Shown here: positions 8,476-16,085 of the stretch, piece by piece
Layout: the number at the start of each line of letters is the position of its first letter
How positions within the stretch are numbered: the first letter of the stretch is position 1
Source: Alphaproteobacteria bacterium
GTDB lineage: Bacteria > Pseudomonadota > Alphaproteobacteria > ATCC43930 > CGMCC-115725
DNA: 27,342 nt
NCBI GenBank assembly: GCA_017353855.1
Contig: JAFMSA010000004.1
Coordinates: forward strand, 1 to 27,342
Reading direction: 5' to 3'
Translations under genes and position numbers: made by a program
The notes under the pieces: model-generated
What the model saw: only the letters and a program-made list of their open reading frames with translations
What the model was told of the DNA's origin: nothing
Database searches by the model: none

Positions 8476-9435
8476 TCAGCCGAGACACCACGTGAGAATC
8501 CCCTTTTGCGCGTGCAGCCGGTTCTCGGCCTCGTCCCAGACCACCGATTGGGGACCGTCGATCACCCCGGCGGTTACCTCTTCTCCGCGCTTCGCCGGCA
8601 GGCAGTGCATGAAGATAGCATCCGGCTTCGCTTGCGCCATCAGGTACTCGTCAACCCGGTACGGAGCCAGCATGTTGTGGCGGTTGACGCTGGCTTCGAC
8701 ACCCATCGAAATCCACGTGTCGGTGACGACGCAATCTGCTTCGCTGACGGCCTGCACGGGGTCCGTCGTCAGCTCGACGCGGCCGCCCTCGCGCCGCGCC
8801 CAGTCGAAGAGACGCGGCGGGGGGCTGAGCTCCTCGGGGCAGGCAAGCCGCAATACGAAGCCAAAGCGCACGGCGGCATGCACCCAGCTGGCCGAAACAT
8901 TGTTGCCGTCGCCGCTCCAGGCGACGACCTTGCCGGCCACCGGGCCCTTTTTTTCCTGCAGAGTCATTACGTCGGCCATGATCTGGCAGGGATGCGATGT
9001 ATCGGTCAGCCCGTTGATCACCGGAACGGTGGCATGACGCGCGAGTTCGTCCAGCTTCAGCGGCTGATTCGTGCGGATCATGATCGCATCGACATACCGC
9101 GACAGCACACGTGCCGTATCGGCCACCGTCTCGCCGCGGGCGAGCTGACTGTCGGCCGTATTGAGGTAGATCGTGTCGCCGCCGAGCTGGCGCATCGCCA
9201 CCTCGAAGGAGACGCGGGTCCGTGTCGACGGCTTTTCGAAGATCAACGCCAGGGTCCTGCCGACAAGCGGCCGGTCCCGGCGCCCGTTCTTGTAGGCGAG
9301 CCCGGTGTCGAGCATTGCCTCGAGAGCGGGTGCCTCGAACTGGTCGATGTCGAGGAAGTGGCGCGGCGGATCCGGAGGCAGATGCCGCCCCTCGATCGAG
9401 GCGACGTTGTGCGCGATGTTTCTCACGCCCGCCAT
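8476..9435 (-). CDS. argF: Ornithine carbamoyltransferase
   Basis: Transfers the carbamoyl group of carbamoyl phosphate to ornithine to make citrulline, the sixth step of arginine synthesis, in the cytoplasm. The protein has 319 residues from the ATG at 9435. The carbamoyl-phosphate loop FEKPSTRTRVSFE contains STRTR at 70-74, followed by SHPCQ (147-151), DTWISMG for ornithine binding, and FMHCLPA (about 275-281) with the catalytic HCLP. All key residues are present. The start overlaps the end of argD by 13 bp; a GTG at 9426 forming a GTGA overlap with the argD stop is an equally plausible start and would give a more usual length. Either way the genes are translationally linked. The frame remains open to 9837, but that part is the shadow of argD. 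Confidence 0.96.
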   Translation of the reverse strand: MAGVRNIAHNVASIEGRHLPPDPPRHFLDIDQFEAPALEAMLDTGLAYKNGRRDRPLVGRTLALIFEKPSTRTRVSFEVAMRQLGGDTIYLNTADSQLARGETVADTARVLSRYVDAIMIRTNQPLKLDELARHATVPVINGLTDTSHPCQIMADVMTLQEKKGPVAGKVVAWSGDGNNVSASWVHAAVRFGFVLRLACPEELSPPPRLFDWARREGGRVELTTDPVQAVSEADCVVTDTWISMGVEASVNRHNMLAPYRVDEYLMAQAKPDAIFMHCLPAKRGEEVTAGVIDGPQSVVWDEAENRLHAQKGILTWCLG

Positions 9436-10595
9436 TCCCGGGCGACCTTGTTCATGACGTCGAGCGCCTCGTCGATTTCGCGCTCGCCAACGATGAGCGG
9501 CGGCAGGATGCGCAGCACATTCTCGCCCGCGGTCAAGGTCAACAGGCCATGCGCGCGCAGCTTCGTGACGAAATCCGCCGCCGGGATGATGCAGCGGATC
9601 CCGAGCAGCAGGCCGGACCCGCGCAGCTCGGCGAAGAGCTTGGGGTAGGACCGGACAAAGGTCTCGAGCCGTCCCCGCAGCAGCTGACCCGTCGCGCCCA
9701 CGTGCTCGAAGAATCCGGGCTCGAGCATCATGTCGAGGACCGCGTTGCCCGCCGCCATCGCCAGCGGGTTGCCGCCAAAGGTTGACCCGTGCGTTCCGGC
9801 GACCATGCCCACCGCCGCGCGCTCGGTCGCGAGGCATGCGCCGACCGGAAAGCCGTTGCCGAGCGCCTTGGCGATCGTCATGATATCAGGCGCTACGCCC
9901 TCCCATTCATGCGCGAACAGCTTGCCGGTGCGCCCCATCCCGCACTGGACCTCGTCATAAATGAGGGCCAGGCCGAACTCGTCGGCAATGTCGCGCAGCC
10001 CGCGCAGATAGCCTTCCGGCGCGGCGCGTACACCGCCCTCGCCCTGGATGGGCTCAACCATGATCGCCGCAGTTTCCTTGCCGACAGCGGCGCGCATTTC
10101 GTTCAGATTGCCGAAAGCGACGTGGTCAAACCCCTCCATCGGCGGGCCGAAGCCTTTCAGGTATGCTTCGTTTCCGGCGGCCGCCAATGTTGCAAACGTG
10201 CGCCCGTGAAAAGAACCGTGGCAACCGATCACGCGATAGCGTTCGGAATGGCCGGTCTCCGACTGATATTTGCGTGCGATCTTGATCGCCAGCTCGCAAG
10301 CTTCGGCCCCGGAATTGCCGAAAAACACGGTGTCGGCAAAACTGTTGTCGACCAGGCGCTGCGCCAGCTCCTCCTGCCCCGGGATGCGGAAGAGGTTGGA
10401 GGTGTGCCACAGCCGATTCGCTTGCTCGCAAAGTGCAGCAACGACATGCCGGTGGCCATGACCGAGCCCGGTTACTGCGATGCCGCTGGTAAAATCGAGA
10501 AATTTGCGACCGTCGGTCGCGTAAAGATAGGGGCCTTCTCCCCGGTCGACTTCGACATCCCACCGGCCATAGGTGGGCATAACAGCTGGTATCAC
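9423..10595 (-). CDS. argD: Acetylornithine aminotransferase
   Basis: A PLP enzyme that transfers an amino group from glutamate to N-acetylglutamate semialdehyde in arginine synthesis; family members may also serve as succinyldiaminopimelate aminotransferase, which would fit the dapD/dapE genes elsewhere in the window. It has 390 residues. Visible motifs are the cofactor phosphate loop NSGAEAC (94-100), the cofactor-ring aspartate in YDEVQCG (Asp214), and the Schiff-base lysine in IAKALGNGFPVGA (Lys243). The start is a GTG, not an ATG: a consensus AGGAG lies 8 nt before it. The product runs MIPAVMPTYGRWDVEVDRGE, as expected for the group. argF follows with overlap. Confidence 0.96.
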   Translation of the reverse strand: MIPAVMPTYGRWDVEVDRGEGPYLYATDGRKFLDFTSGIAVTGLGHGHRHVVAALCEQANRLWHTSNLFRIPGQEELAQRLVDNSFADTVFFGNSGAEACELAIKIARKYQSETGHSERYRVIGCHGSFHGRTFATLAAAGNEAYLKGFGPPMEGFDHVAFGNLNEMRAAVGKETAAIMVEPIQGEGGVRAAPEGYLRGLRDIADEFGLALIYDEVQCGMGRTGKLFAHEWEGVAPDIMTIAKALGNGFPVGACLATERAAVGMVAGTHGSTFGGNPLAMAAGNAVLDMMLEPGFFEHVGATGQLLRGRLETFVRSYPKLFAELRGSGLLLGIRCIIPAADFVTKLRAHGLLTLTAGENVLRILPPLIVGEREIDEALDVMNKVAREWRA

Positions 10596-10780
10596 GGAAA
10601 CGTCTCCTGCGCGATTGACTGGAGGGAAACGACGGGACGCGGGTCTATCGTCGTCGCCGGTTTCCCGCCGGGGTGATTCTCCGCACCCATCCCGAACGCC
10701 GGCTTCGTCTGCCGGGGTCGCGCATCATCGGCCACTCTCCTCGCTGCGGGGGGAAGGCCGGCCTTGCCGACCCGAACCAT
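10592..10780 (-). CDS. Possible leader ORF upstream of argD (62 codons)
   Basis: An ATG-started frame lies between the predicted argD promoter and argD. Its TGA overlaps the argD GTG as GTGA, the arrangement seen in translational coupling. It begins only about 10 nt after the predicted transcription start and has no Shine-Dalgarno, so it would be nearly leaderless. The product (MVRVGKAGLPPAARRVADDA at the start) matches no family I know and is not unusually rich in arginine, so it is not an obvious attenuator peptide. It may be a chance frame. Confidence 0.25.
   Translation of the reverse strand: MVRVGKAGLPPAARRVADDARPRQTKPAFGMGAENHPGGKPATTIDPRPVVSLQSIAQETFP
10604..10608 (-). promoter_or_regulatory. 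Ribosome binding site that fixes the argD GTG start
   Basis: AGGAG on the minus strand, 8 nt before the GTG at 10595. It supports a GTG start rather than the later in-frame ATG of the MPTYGRW segment. Confidence 0.7.
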
Positions 10781-10798
10781 CAAGCAGGAAAGCGGGAG

Positions 10799-10827
10799 AG
10801 TATGGGGGCGAGGTTCAGCCCTGTCAA
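10799..10827 (-). promoter_or_regulatory. Probable sigma-70 promoter for argD-argF
   Basis: On the minus strand, a perfect -35 TTGACA (10827-10822) is followed by a 17-bp spacer and CATACT (10804-10799), close to TATAAT. Transcription would begin near 10792, leaving a leader of about 197 nt before argD. That leader contains the perfect palindrome AAGGCCGGCCTT (10754-10765). The rest of the 10596-10975 gap shows no gene I can support. Confidence 0.55.
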
Positions 10828-10975
10828 TTCACTCAGGCTAACGGCCGGCCCGTGTAAGACTATCTGGTGTGTCCCGCAGAAAACGGGGTAAGCGGTCGCC
10901 GGCGGCCCCACAGCGTGCGCAAGCGCGCCCTCGCCGTCGTCCGCTCCTGCGCGGCGAAGGGCGCTGCGCCCGGTA

Positions 10976-11281
10976 TCAGGCGGCCTCGTCCGGACCGTTG
11001 GGGGGGAGCGTGAACACGATGTCGGTCGGTTCGGGGTCGTGAGGCATCAGGCTGGTCTGAGTGGCGTCCTTCCAGCTGGCAAGCTTGACGACCTGCCATG
11101 TCGACGCCTTCGCCTGGCTGGACTCGGTCGGCTCCACAATATTGAGGCCGTTCGCGTCCAAAAAGAACGTGTGCTCCCCGAACAGCTCGCTCAACTGCGG
11201 CTGCGCCGGATGGTTGTCGGGAAGAGCCTCTGCATCGAATTGATCCAGGGTGCGCTTGACCATCGCGGAAGCTAGTTTCAT
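10976..11281 (-). CDS. Small conserved-looking hypothetical protein (101 aa)
   Basis: I do not recognise a named family. The 101-residue product starts MKLASAMVKRTLDQFDAEAL, is acidic, and has no signal peptide or membrane segment. Central FGEHTFFLDANGLNIVEP and the near-terminal DIVFTLPPNGPDEAA read like a real folded protein rather than a shadow. An AAGGA about 8 nt before the ATG supports the start. It stands alone: about 380 bp separates it from argD downstream and 200 bp from the 63-codon gene upstream, all on the minus strand. Several lysines and tryptophans in STWQVVKLASWKDATQTS suggest a small stand-alone domain. No function is proposed. Confidence 0.7.
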   Translation of the reverse strand: MKLASAMVKRTLDQFDAEALPDNHPAQPQLSELFGEHTFFLDANGLNIVEPTESSQAKASTWQVVKLASWKDATQTSLMPHDPEPTDIVFTLPPNGPDEAA

Positions 11282-11340
11282 CGCGCATTCCTTTCCGATT
11301 GGGTATGGGCAATAGAGAGGACAGACGCGCCTTCACGCGC

Positions 11341-11366
11341 CCTGCGGGCGGCCTCCCACCCGCAGG
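11341..11366. repeat. Perfect 8-bp inverted repeat upstream of the 101-aa gene
   Basis: CCTGCGGG and CCCGCAGG are separated by 10 nt, about 60 nt before the ATG at 11281. There is no T-run on either side, so it is not a canonical intrinsic terminator; it could be a leader hairpin or an operator. Confidence 0.5.
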
Positions 11367-11481
11367 TGGTTCTCGGATGCTGAAGATCAATTCGGTCATC
11401 CCGCAATGAGTCACCTAGCGCGGCGCCGGCCAGTGTCAAGGCAGGTATTCAAAGCCGGACTGCTCACAGCCGGCAGATGCT

Positions 11482-11673
11482 CTAATTTTGGCCTTTCGGC
11501 CTCAGCAGGCGTAGCGCCTCACCCGTCGTAAAGCCGAGCTTTCGGATTCGCGCCAGCGCCTGCTCGCGCGTAAGCTTCTCGCCAGTACCGGGCACCGCGA
11601 CACCCAGGTGATACCGTCGCAGGATGTCTTCGAGCTCGGCGAGGCTCTCTTCCGCGGAACGTTTCTCGATCAT
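11482..11673 (-). CDS. Small hypothetical protein (63 aa)
   Basis: The 63-codon frame begins MIEKRSAEESLAELEDILRR and ends LRLLRPKGQN. The composition is charged and helical, and EKLTREQALARIRKLGFTTGEALRLL could form a helix-turn-helix-like or other small helical bundle, but no family is recognised. The start at 11673 is preceded by GGGGGAG, a good but closely spaced ribosome site. The frame is open further upstream to 11955, but that part lacks a ribosome site and looks non-coding. It may share a transcript with the 101-aa gene 200 bp downstream. Confidence 0.6.
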   Translation of the reverse strand: MIEKRSAEESLAELEDILRRYHLGVAVPGTGEKLTREQALARIRKLGFTTGEALRLLRPKGQN

Positions 11674-11863
11674 TGCTCCCCCATCAGGCTTTCGAGGCTG
11701 CCACTGCGCTCCCGTCGTCGAAGATTCGCGGTGCACCGGAAACCTTGCCCTCCAGACCGAGAAGGCCCGCTTGTTTCTTTGTTGAGCGGAATTGCCAATA
11801 AGCTCGCACAGACTGGGCATGATCTGCCGGACACCCTCCGTCCTGACGAGCGCGCAGGGGCCG

Positions 11864-11881
11864 AGGGCCCGTAAGGGCCCT
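11864..11881. repeat. 7-bp perfect hairpin, GTAA loop
   Basis: AGGGCCC-GTAA-GGGCCCT. It has no adjacent T-run on either strand. It lies in the gene-free stretch upstream of the 63-codon gene. Confidence 0.5.
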
Positions 11882-11984
11882 GTGAGGAGAAGCTCCCGCT
11901 CGCGCTCGGCTCGCCCATGTTGCCATGCAACGATTGAGCAATACCCGTTTCGCACCTGTCCCGGGGCTTGTCTGCAGACTTGTC

Positions 11985-12029
11985 TTCAAGACGTCCGAAC
12001 CGAGGAAGCATTCGGACGCTGGTCTTGAA
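11985..12029. repeat. 15-bp inverted repeat with a 4-nt interruption
   Basis: The left arm TTCAAGACGTCCGAA (11985-11999) is the exact reverse complement of the right arm TTCGGACG-CTGG-TCTTGAA (12011-12029) apart from the four inserted bases CTGG. The loop is 11 nt. The element is too long to be expected by chance and is not part of a recognised gene. Confidence 0.65.
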
Positions 12030-12289
12030 CGTCTCGGTCAACGTCGTCTCCGGTTTCCTTTCGACTGGGGCTGGTAACCCTCGGGCTTCCGGCCGGCCAC
12101 CGAAGGCCTTCCTTCCAGGGAGGGGACGGTTACCGCGCAGCATGGTCGGGCCCCTAATACCAGCTGGCGCGTGATGCCATTTAGTCAAGGAGGGGTCAGG
12201 CAGGCCGGGCGAGAATGCTGTAAGCAGGAAAGAACATGGGCGGCCTGCCAGGCCACGCTTTGTGAGACACCCCGGGATCAGGCGTTTTT

Positions 12290-12313
12290 AATCGACATAG
12301 TCGCATGTCGATT
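12290..12313. repeat. Perfect 9-bp palindrome downstream of the MFS gene
   Basis: AATCGACAT and ATGTCGATT are separated by AGTCGC. It lies 37 bp beyond the MFS stop. A TTTTT run precedes it on the plus strand, so for minus-strand transcripts the tail is A-rich, the wrong polarity for an intrinsic terminator. It may be a protein-binding site. Confidence 0.6.
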
Positions 12314-12349
12314 GCCCAGCTCGCAGTGCGTCGCCGCGACGCGAGCCGC

Positions 12350-13849
12350 TCACACCGAGCGCGCCGGGGTGCGGCGGTGGCCGCTGACCTCGGCCCCGTC
12401 GCGTGGCGAAAGACGCAGGAATCCGAAGCCGGAGACGAACGGCAACAGTGCGATCAGAAAAAACGCGAGCCGGAAATCCCCGATCGCCGGCACACGCGGG
12501 CCGGCGATCGCCGCCAACAACGCGGCGCCCACGGCAATGCCGAACCCCCTCGCCAGTTGCTGCGCCACACCCCCTACGCTGGTGCTCTTGCTCAAGACCG
12601 GCGCAGGCACATCGGCGTAGCTGATGGTGTTGAGGGCTAAATATTGAATGCTGCGTATCGATCCGGACAGCAGCACAACGACGACTATCAGCCAGACCGG
12701 CGTATCCGGGCGCAACAGTCCGCACCCGGCGGTTACCGCGGCGGCTAAACAGGCATTTCCGGCGAGCAGCCGGCGAAACCCGAAAAAGCGCAGCAAGGGG
12801 CTGGAAAGCGCCCGCACCAGCATCGCTCCGAAGCTCGATGAAACGGTCAACAGACCCGATCGCAGCGGGTTGAGCCCGAACCCGACCTGGAACAGCAGCG
12901 GCAGTAGAAAGGGCGTCGCGTCGAGCCCCATCCGGCAGATGCTGCCGGACACCGTGCCGATCCGGAAGGTGCGAATACCGAACAGCCGCAGATCGAGGAT
13001 CGGATCCTCGCGCCGCCTGGCGTGCCAGCCATACAGCATGAGGATAGCCACCGCGGCGATGAAGAATGTCTCCCCGAGCGGTTCCGGGATCATCGGGCGC
13101 CCGACATTCTCGATCGCAAGCTCAAGCAGTGCCAGACCGAGCCCGGCAATGAAAAACCCGCCGAGGTCAAAGCGCGTGGAGGACGGTGCGCGGAAATCGT
13201 CAATCAACCACAGCGACAATCCCATGCCGAGGATCCCGATCGGCAAGTTGAGATAAAAGATCGCCCGCCAGGAAAAGTAGGTCGTCAGGAAACCGCCAAC
13301 GATCGGACCGACGGTCGGCCCGACCATCGCCGGGATCGTCATCCAGTTCATCGCCGAAACGAGCTCCGACCGCGAAAAGCTGCGCAGCAGGATCAGGCGG
13401 CCGACCGGCGTCATCATCGCACCGCCGAAGCCCTGTAGCACGCGCATAACGAGCATCATCGACAGGCTCGTCGACAATCCGCACAGCAGTGATCCGGTCG
13501 CAAAGATCGCGAGCGCGGCGCAGAACACGTCGCGCGTGCCGAACCGGTCGGCGATCCAGCCGCTGACCGGGATGAAAACCGCGAGGCTCAAAAGGTAGAT
13601 AGCGATTACCAGATTCAGCCGCAGGGGATTCTCGCCAAGGCTTCTCGCCATGTCGGGAATCGCAACCGCGAGCATCGTCGAGTCGAGCCCCTGCATGAAA
13701 AAGGCGCACCCGACGACCAGCGGGATGAAGACCCTGAAACGGGGCTTGCCCGCATGGCCGGCTGTATGGCCGGGTCTGCTCACGCGCGGAAGCTCGGCTT
13801 GATCACGAGATGTCGGGCTGCGGTTGACACACTGGAGCCCTGGCACCAT
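12350..13849 (-). CDS. MFS transporter, DHA2 (EmrB-like) family
   Basis: A proton-driven multidrug or metabolite exporter of the inner membrane. The protein has about 499 residues with the usual 14 predicted membrane segments of DHA2 transporters. The first is FIPLVVGCAFFMQGLDSTML, including the DSTML motif; GWIADRFGTRDVF is motif A; VMRVLQGFGGAMMTPVGRLI and PAMVGPTVGPIVGGFL are typical of helices 4-5 (motif C). I chose the ATG at 13849. GTG at 13783 is a possible alternative, and the longer frame to 14005 is rejected because it runs across the recX remnant on the other strand. No EmrA-type membrane-fusion partner or regulator lies next to it, so it is probably a single-gene exporter; the substrate is unknown. 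Confidence 0.9.
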   Translation of the reverse strand: MVPGLQCVNRSPTSRDQAELPRVSRPGHTAGHAGKPRFRVFIPLVVGCAFFMQGLDSTMLAVAIPDMARSLGENPLRLNLVIAIYLLSLAVFIPVSGWIADRFGTRDVFCAALAIFATGSLLCGLSTSLSMMLVMRVLQGFGGAMMTPVGRLILLRSFSRSELVSAMNWMTIPAMVGPTVGPIVGGFLTTYFSWRAIFYLNLPIGILGMGLSLWLIDDFRAPSSTRFDLGGFFIAGLGLALLELAIENVGRPMIPEPLGETFFIAAVAILMLYGWHARRREDPILDLRLFGIRTFRIGTVSGSICRMGLDATPFLLPLLFQVGFGLNPLRSGLLTVSSSFGAMLVRALSSPLLRFFGFRRLLAGNACLAAAVTAGCGLLRPDTPVWLIVVVVLLSGSIRSIQYLALNTISYADVPAPVLSKSTSVGGVAQQLARGFGIAVGAALLAAIAGPRVPAIGDFRLAFFLIALLPFVSGFGFLRLSPRDGAEVSGHRRTPARSV

Positions 13850-13906
13850 AGCCGATCGCGAACCGTCAGGGGGGTTGCAAAGGTGGCAGGCCAGGAGATC
13901 GCGGCC

Positions 13907-14413
13907 GAGCTGATCGAGGATTAGGCGCTCGGCTACCTCGGACGCTATGCGAGCTCGGCGGAGAATTTGCGAGGTGCCTGATGCGACGCGCCCGCCGGCA
14001 TTCATCCGAGAGCCTCCGTGCGATCTCGCCGCTGATCGATGCGCTTGTCGCGCGCGCTATCGGGATGCGGGGCTACCCGACGATTCGACCCATGCGGCCA
14101 TGCAGGCGCGGTCGCTGCATCGCCGCGGCGAGCTGCAAGCGGTCCGCGCGCGGCTTGCAGCAAAAGGGGTGGAGTCTTCGGATGTGGCAGATGCCGTACG
14201 GGGACTCTGCGCAGCCGCGCCGGATCCCGTCTCGCGGCTGCCTGCGCTTTTGCCGCCGGCGCCGGCTAGGCCCCTAGAGGCACGCTGCCGCCGACCGCGC
14301 GCGAACTCGACGCCTTCGCCCGCGCGGGTTTCACCCGTCGTGTCGCCGAAGCCGTGCTCGCCTCCGCCGATATCGAGGCGCTAGAAGCGCTTGCCCGCGA
14401 GGAAGGCGGTTGA
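13907..14413 (+). pseudogene. recX: recX remnant (regulatory protein RecX), multiply frameshifted
   Basis: RecX inhibits RecA filaments in the cytoplasm. Five consecutive blocks match the family in order but in different frames: ALGYLGRYASSAENLR (13925-13972); LIDALVAR (14032-14055); YRDAGLPDDSTHAAMQARSL and RARLAAKGVESSDVA (14058 to about 14235); RRRRLGP (about 14252-14272); and TARELDAFARAGFTRRVAEA through ALAREEGG to the TGA at 14411. At least four frameshifts are needed to join them, and a TAG at 13922 interrupts the first block. So many lesions make sequencing error unlikely. The block order and spacing match an intact protein of about 165 residues. The gene is divergent from the MFS gene, whose start lies about 60 bp away. 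Confidence 0.88.
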
Positions 14414-14460
14414 ACAGCCTTCAACCGGCTCAAAAACGGCAGCCCAGGTCTGCAGCCCGC

Positions 14461-14496
14461 AGGGTGCGCTCACCCTTTCGCGGCCCCAAGGGCCGC
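14461..14496. terminator. Pair of hairpins between recX remnant and PaiB-like gene, possible terminator
   Basis: AGGGTG-CGCT-CACCCT followed by TTT (14461-14479) is immediately followed by GCGGCCC-CAA-GGGCCGC (14480-14496). The position between convergent genes suits termination, but the T-run is only three bases. Confidence 0.35.
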
Positions 14497-14605
14497 ATTC
14501 ACTCACGAGGTTTGAGGCTGGAATTGGCAGCCGCCTTTGTACCCGGAGGCGGATCTCTCTCGCCCCCCGGAGTGGCGCCAGGAGCGGTGGGCACCGACAC
14601 GGTAC

Positions 14606-15232
14606 TCAGAACGGTTCCCGCTCCCGCATCAGGTCCGCGACGGCCAGCGCCCCGGCCTCACCCCGCTCCTCGAGCGCGGCGATGACCCGCGGGTGGTCGG
14701 CGGCGGGGCGGTTCTGACTCAACTTGTATTTGCCCTCGAGTCGCGTGACCGCGATGTCGAGCCCGACGATCCCCTGCAGCATGCTCCGCACATATGTCTC
14801 GGGGAGGTCCTGCATCCGCCACGGTACGGGATTGCGGGCCTCGTGACGCTGCGAGAGCGCGCGCAGCAGCCGGCGCAGCCAGTCGTCATCTTCGATGATC
14901 CGGACGATCCCGTAGGCATGCACATCGGCGTAGTTCCACGTCGGCACGCTCGGGCCGCCAGCATACCAGCTGGGCGAAATATAGGCGTGCGGCCCGTGAA
15001 AGACCGCGAGTACCTCGCCGCCCCGCGAGAGCTGCGCAACCTGCGGGTTGGCGCGTGCGAGATGTGCGTGCAGGTGGAGATTCTCGCCGCCGCCGTCGGT
15101 CAGAAACGGTATATGGCTCGCGATGATCCCGTCGGCACCGTGGCTCATCAACAGACCGAAATCGTGGCGCGCGATGTGCTCGATCAGCACCTCCGGGCGC
15201 GATTCGGTAAAGTGGGGGGGCAAATAGACCAT
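14606..15232 (-). CDS. FMN-binding negative transcriptional regulator, PaiB family
   Basis: PaiB-family proteins carry a split-barrel flavin-binding fold; the Bacillus member represses sporulation and protease genes, but the role in proteobacteria is unclear. The protein has 208 residues, the family norm. Conserved segments are the N-terminal MVYLPPHFTE, HGADGIIASHIPF (31-43), LHAHLARANPQ (54-64), VFHGPHAYISPSWY (78-91) and VPTWNYADVHAYG (96-108). The start at 15232 has GGGAG about 8 nt upstream. The open frame continues to 15946, but that extension is the shadow of the LysE gene. The gene lies 20 bp downstream of the LysE-family exporter on the same strand, so the two probably form an operon. 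Confidence 0.92.
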   Translation of the reverse strand: MVYLPPHFTESRPEVLIEHIARHDFGLLMSHGADGIIASHIPFLTDGGGENLHLHAHLARANPQVAQLSRGGEVLAVFHGPHAYISPSWYAGGPSVPTWNYADVHAYGIVRIIEDDDWLRRLLRALSQRHEARNPVPWRMQDLPETYVRSMLQGIVGLDIAVTRLEGKYKLSQNRPAADHPRVIAALEERGEAGALAVADLMREREPF

Positions 15233-15252
15233 GGAACCGTCTCCCGGTCGCG

Positions 15253-15888
15253 TCAGCTCATATGTTTGATCAATGGAACCAGCAGCAGACCTGCTCCCGA
15301 CAGGAAAAGGATGGTGCCGGAACTGCGGTTGATCCACACCAGATGGCGCGGCCCGAGCGAACGCAGGAAAAACAGTCCGAGCCCGAAGCTCAGCGCCAGC
15401 CACCATACCAGCGAGCCGAGCCAGACCCCCAGAACCAGGATCGCCGCCCGTCCGAAAGTTGCTTCGTTCCCGGTTAGTCCGACCGCCGCGAAGATGCCGA
15501 GAAACGCGAGGATCGTTATCGGGTTGGTCAAGGTCAGGGCAAAAGTCGACAGGAAATGCCGGAACAGGTTCTCGCTCTCCGCCTCCAGATTTGTCCTGAC
15601 CTGTGGTTTGACCAGCAAGGCGCAGCCCCCGACATACAGCAGGTAGCATCCACCGAAGATGCGCAGCCAGTATTGATAGCCCATCAGCCAGTCGGACACG
15701 AAGGTCAATCCGAAGGCCGCGATGAACCCAAAGAGCGCGTCGGCCGTGGAAGCGCCAAGCCCGGATGCAAAGCCAGCCACTGTGCCTTGAAAGATCGTCC
15801 GGCGGACGCACAGGACGCCGACGGGACCCACCGGAACGGCGATGACGATGCCGACCGCGATCCCCTTGAGGAGAAACACTAGAAGCAT
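15253..15888 (-). CDS. LysE/RhtB family amino-acid exporter
   Basis: An inner-membrane exporter of amino acids or related metabolites. The protein has 211 residues with six predicted membrane helices. The first carries IVIAVPVGPVGVLCVRRTIFQG, the family's PxGP segment with the following conserved RR; the middle contains ALTLTNPITILAFLGIFA, the usual NP motif of the fourth helix. The C-terminal helix ends in LFLSGAGLLLVPLIKHM. The start at 15888 has GGGGTG about 9 nt upstream. It precedes the PaiB-like gene by 20 bp and is divergent from the glutathione peroxidase. The substrate cannot be predicted. Confidence 0.92.
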   Translation of the reverse strand: MLLVFLLKGIAVGIVIAVPVGPVGVLCVRRTIFQGTVAGFASGLGASTADALFGFIAAFGLTFVSDWLMGYQYWLRIFGGCYLLYVGGCALLVKPQVRTNLEAESENLFRHFLSTFALTLTNPITILAFLGIFAAVGLTGNEATFGRAAILVLGVWLGSLVWWLALSFGLGLFFLRSLGPRHLVWINRSSGTILFLSGAGLLLVPLIKHMS

Positions 15889-15961
15889 CTGGACGGCACC
15901 CCGGAAAGAAGGGGTTCAGTCTCCGGGAAGGGCCGCGGGGGTGCAACCCGAAATGCGGCCC

Positions 15962-15990
15962 CTGTAAGCTGCTCGCCGCCGCATTATACT
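15962..15990 (+). promoter_or_regulatory. Possible promoter for glutathione peroxidase
   Basis: A -10 TATACT (15985-15990) is preceded by a 17-bp spacer and a weak -35 CTGTAA (15962-15967). It lies in the divergent region and would give a leader of about 90 nt. Confidence 0.35.
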
Positions 15991-16085
15991 GCGGGGCGAC
16001 GCTTTAGGCAGAGCTTGGCCCGTCGTTGCGGCGGGGCTCCTTTTTCCAGACCTCAGGGCCGGGGCATCCGCCTCGGAAATATCCG

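Larger units (their letters stand above)
11674..12349. other. Gap of about 675 bp with several inverted repeats, no supported gene
   Basis: Frames of 70-170 codons exist on both strands but have low-complexity Arg/Pro/Ser-rich products and no recognised domain. What stands out is secondary structure: a 7-bp hairpin at 11864-11881, a 15-bp interrupted inverted repeat at 11985-12029, and a 9-bp palindrome at 12290-12313. The region may contain remnants of genes or an unrecognised RNA. Confidence 0.5.

Noticed and set aside
11482..11510. GGCC-TTTC-GGCC hairpin at the end of the 63-codon gene as a terminator
   Set aside because: It lies within the coding sequence and is not followed by a T-run on the minus strand.
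12281..12313. Palindrome plus T-run as an intrinsic terminator for the MFS gene
   Set aside because: The T-run is on the wrong side: it precedes the hairpin on the plus strand and becomes an A-run after it on the minus strand.
14606..15946. A 446-codon frame apparently fusing an unknown N-terminus to PaiB
   Set aside because: The N-terminal half is an alternate-frame shadow of the LysE gene; the ribosome site and family alignment place the PaiB start at 15232.
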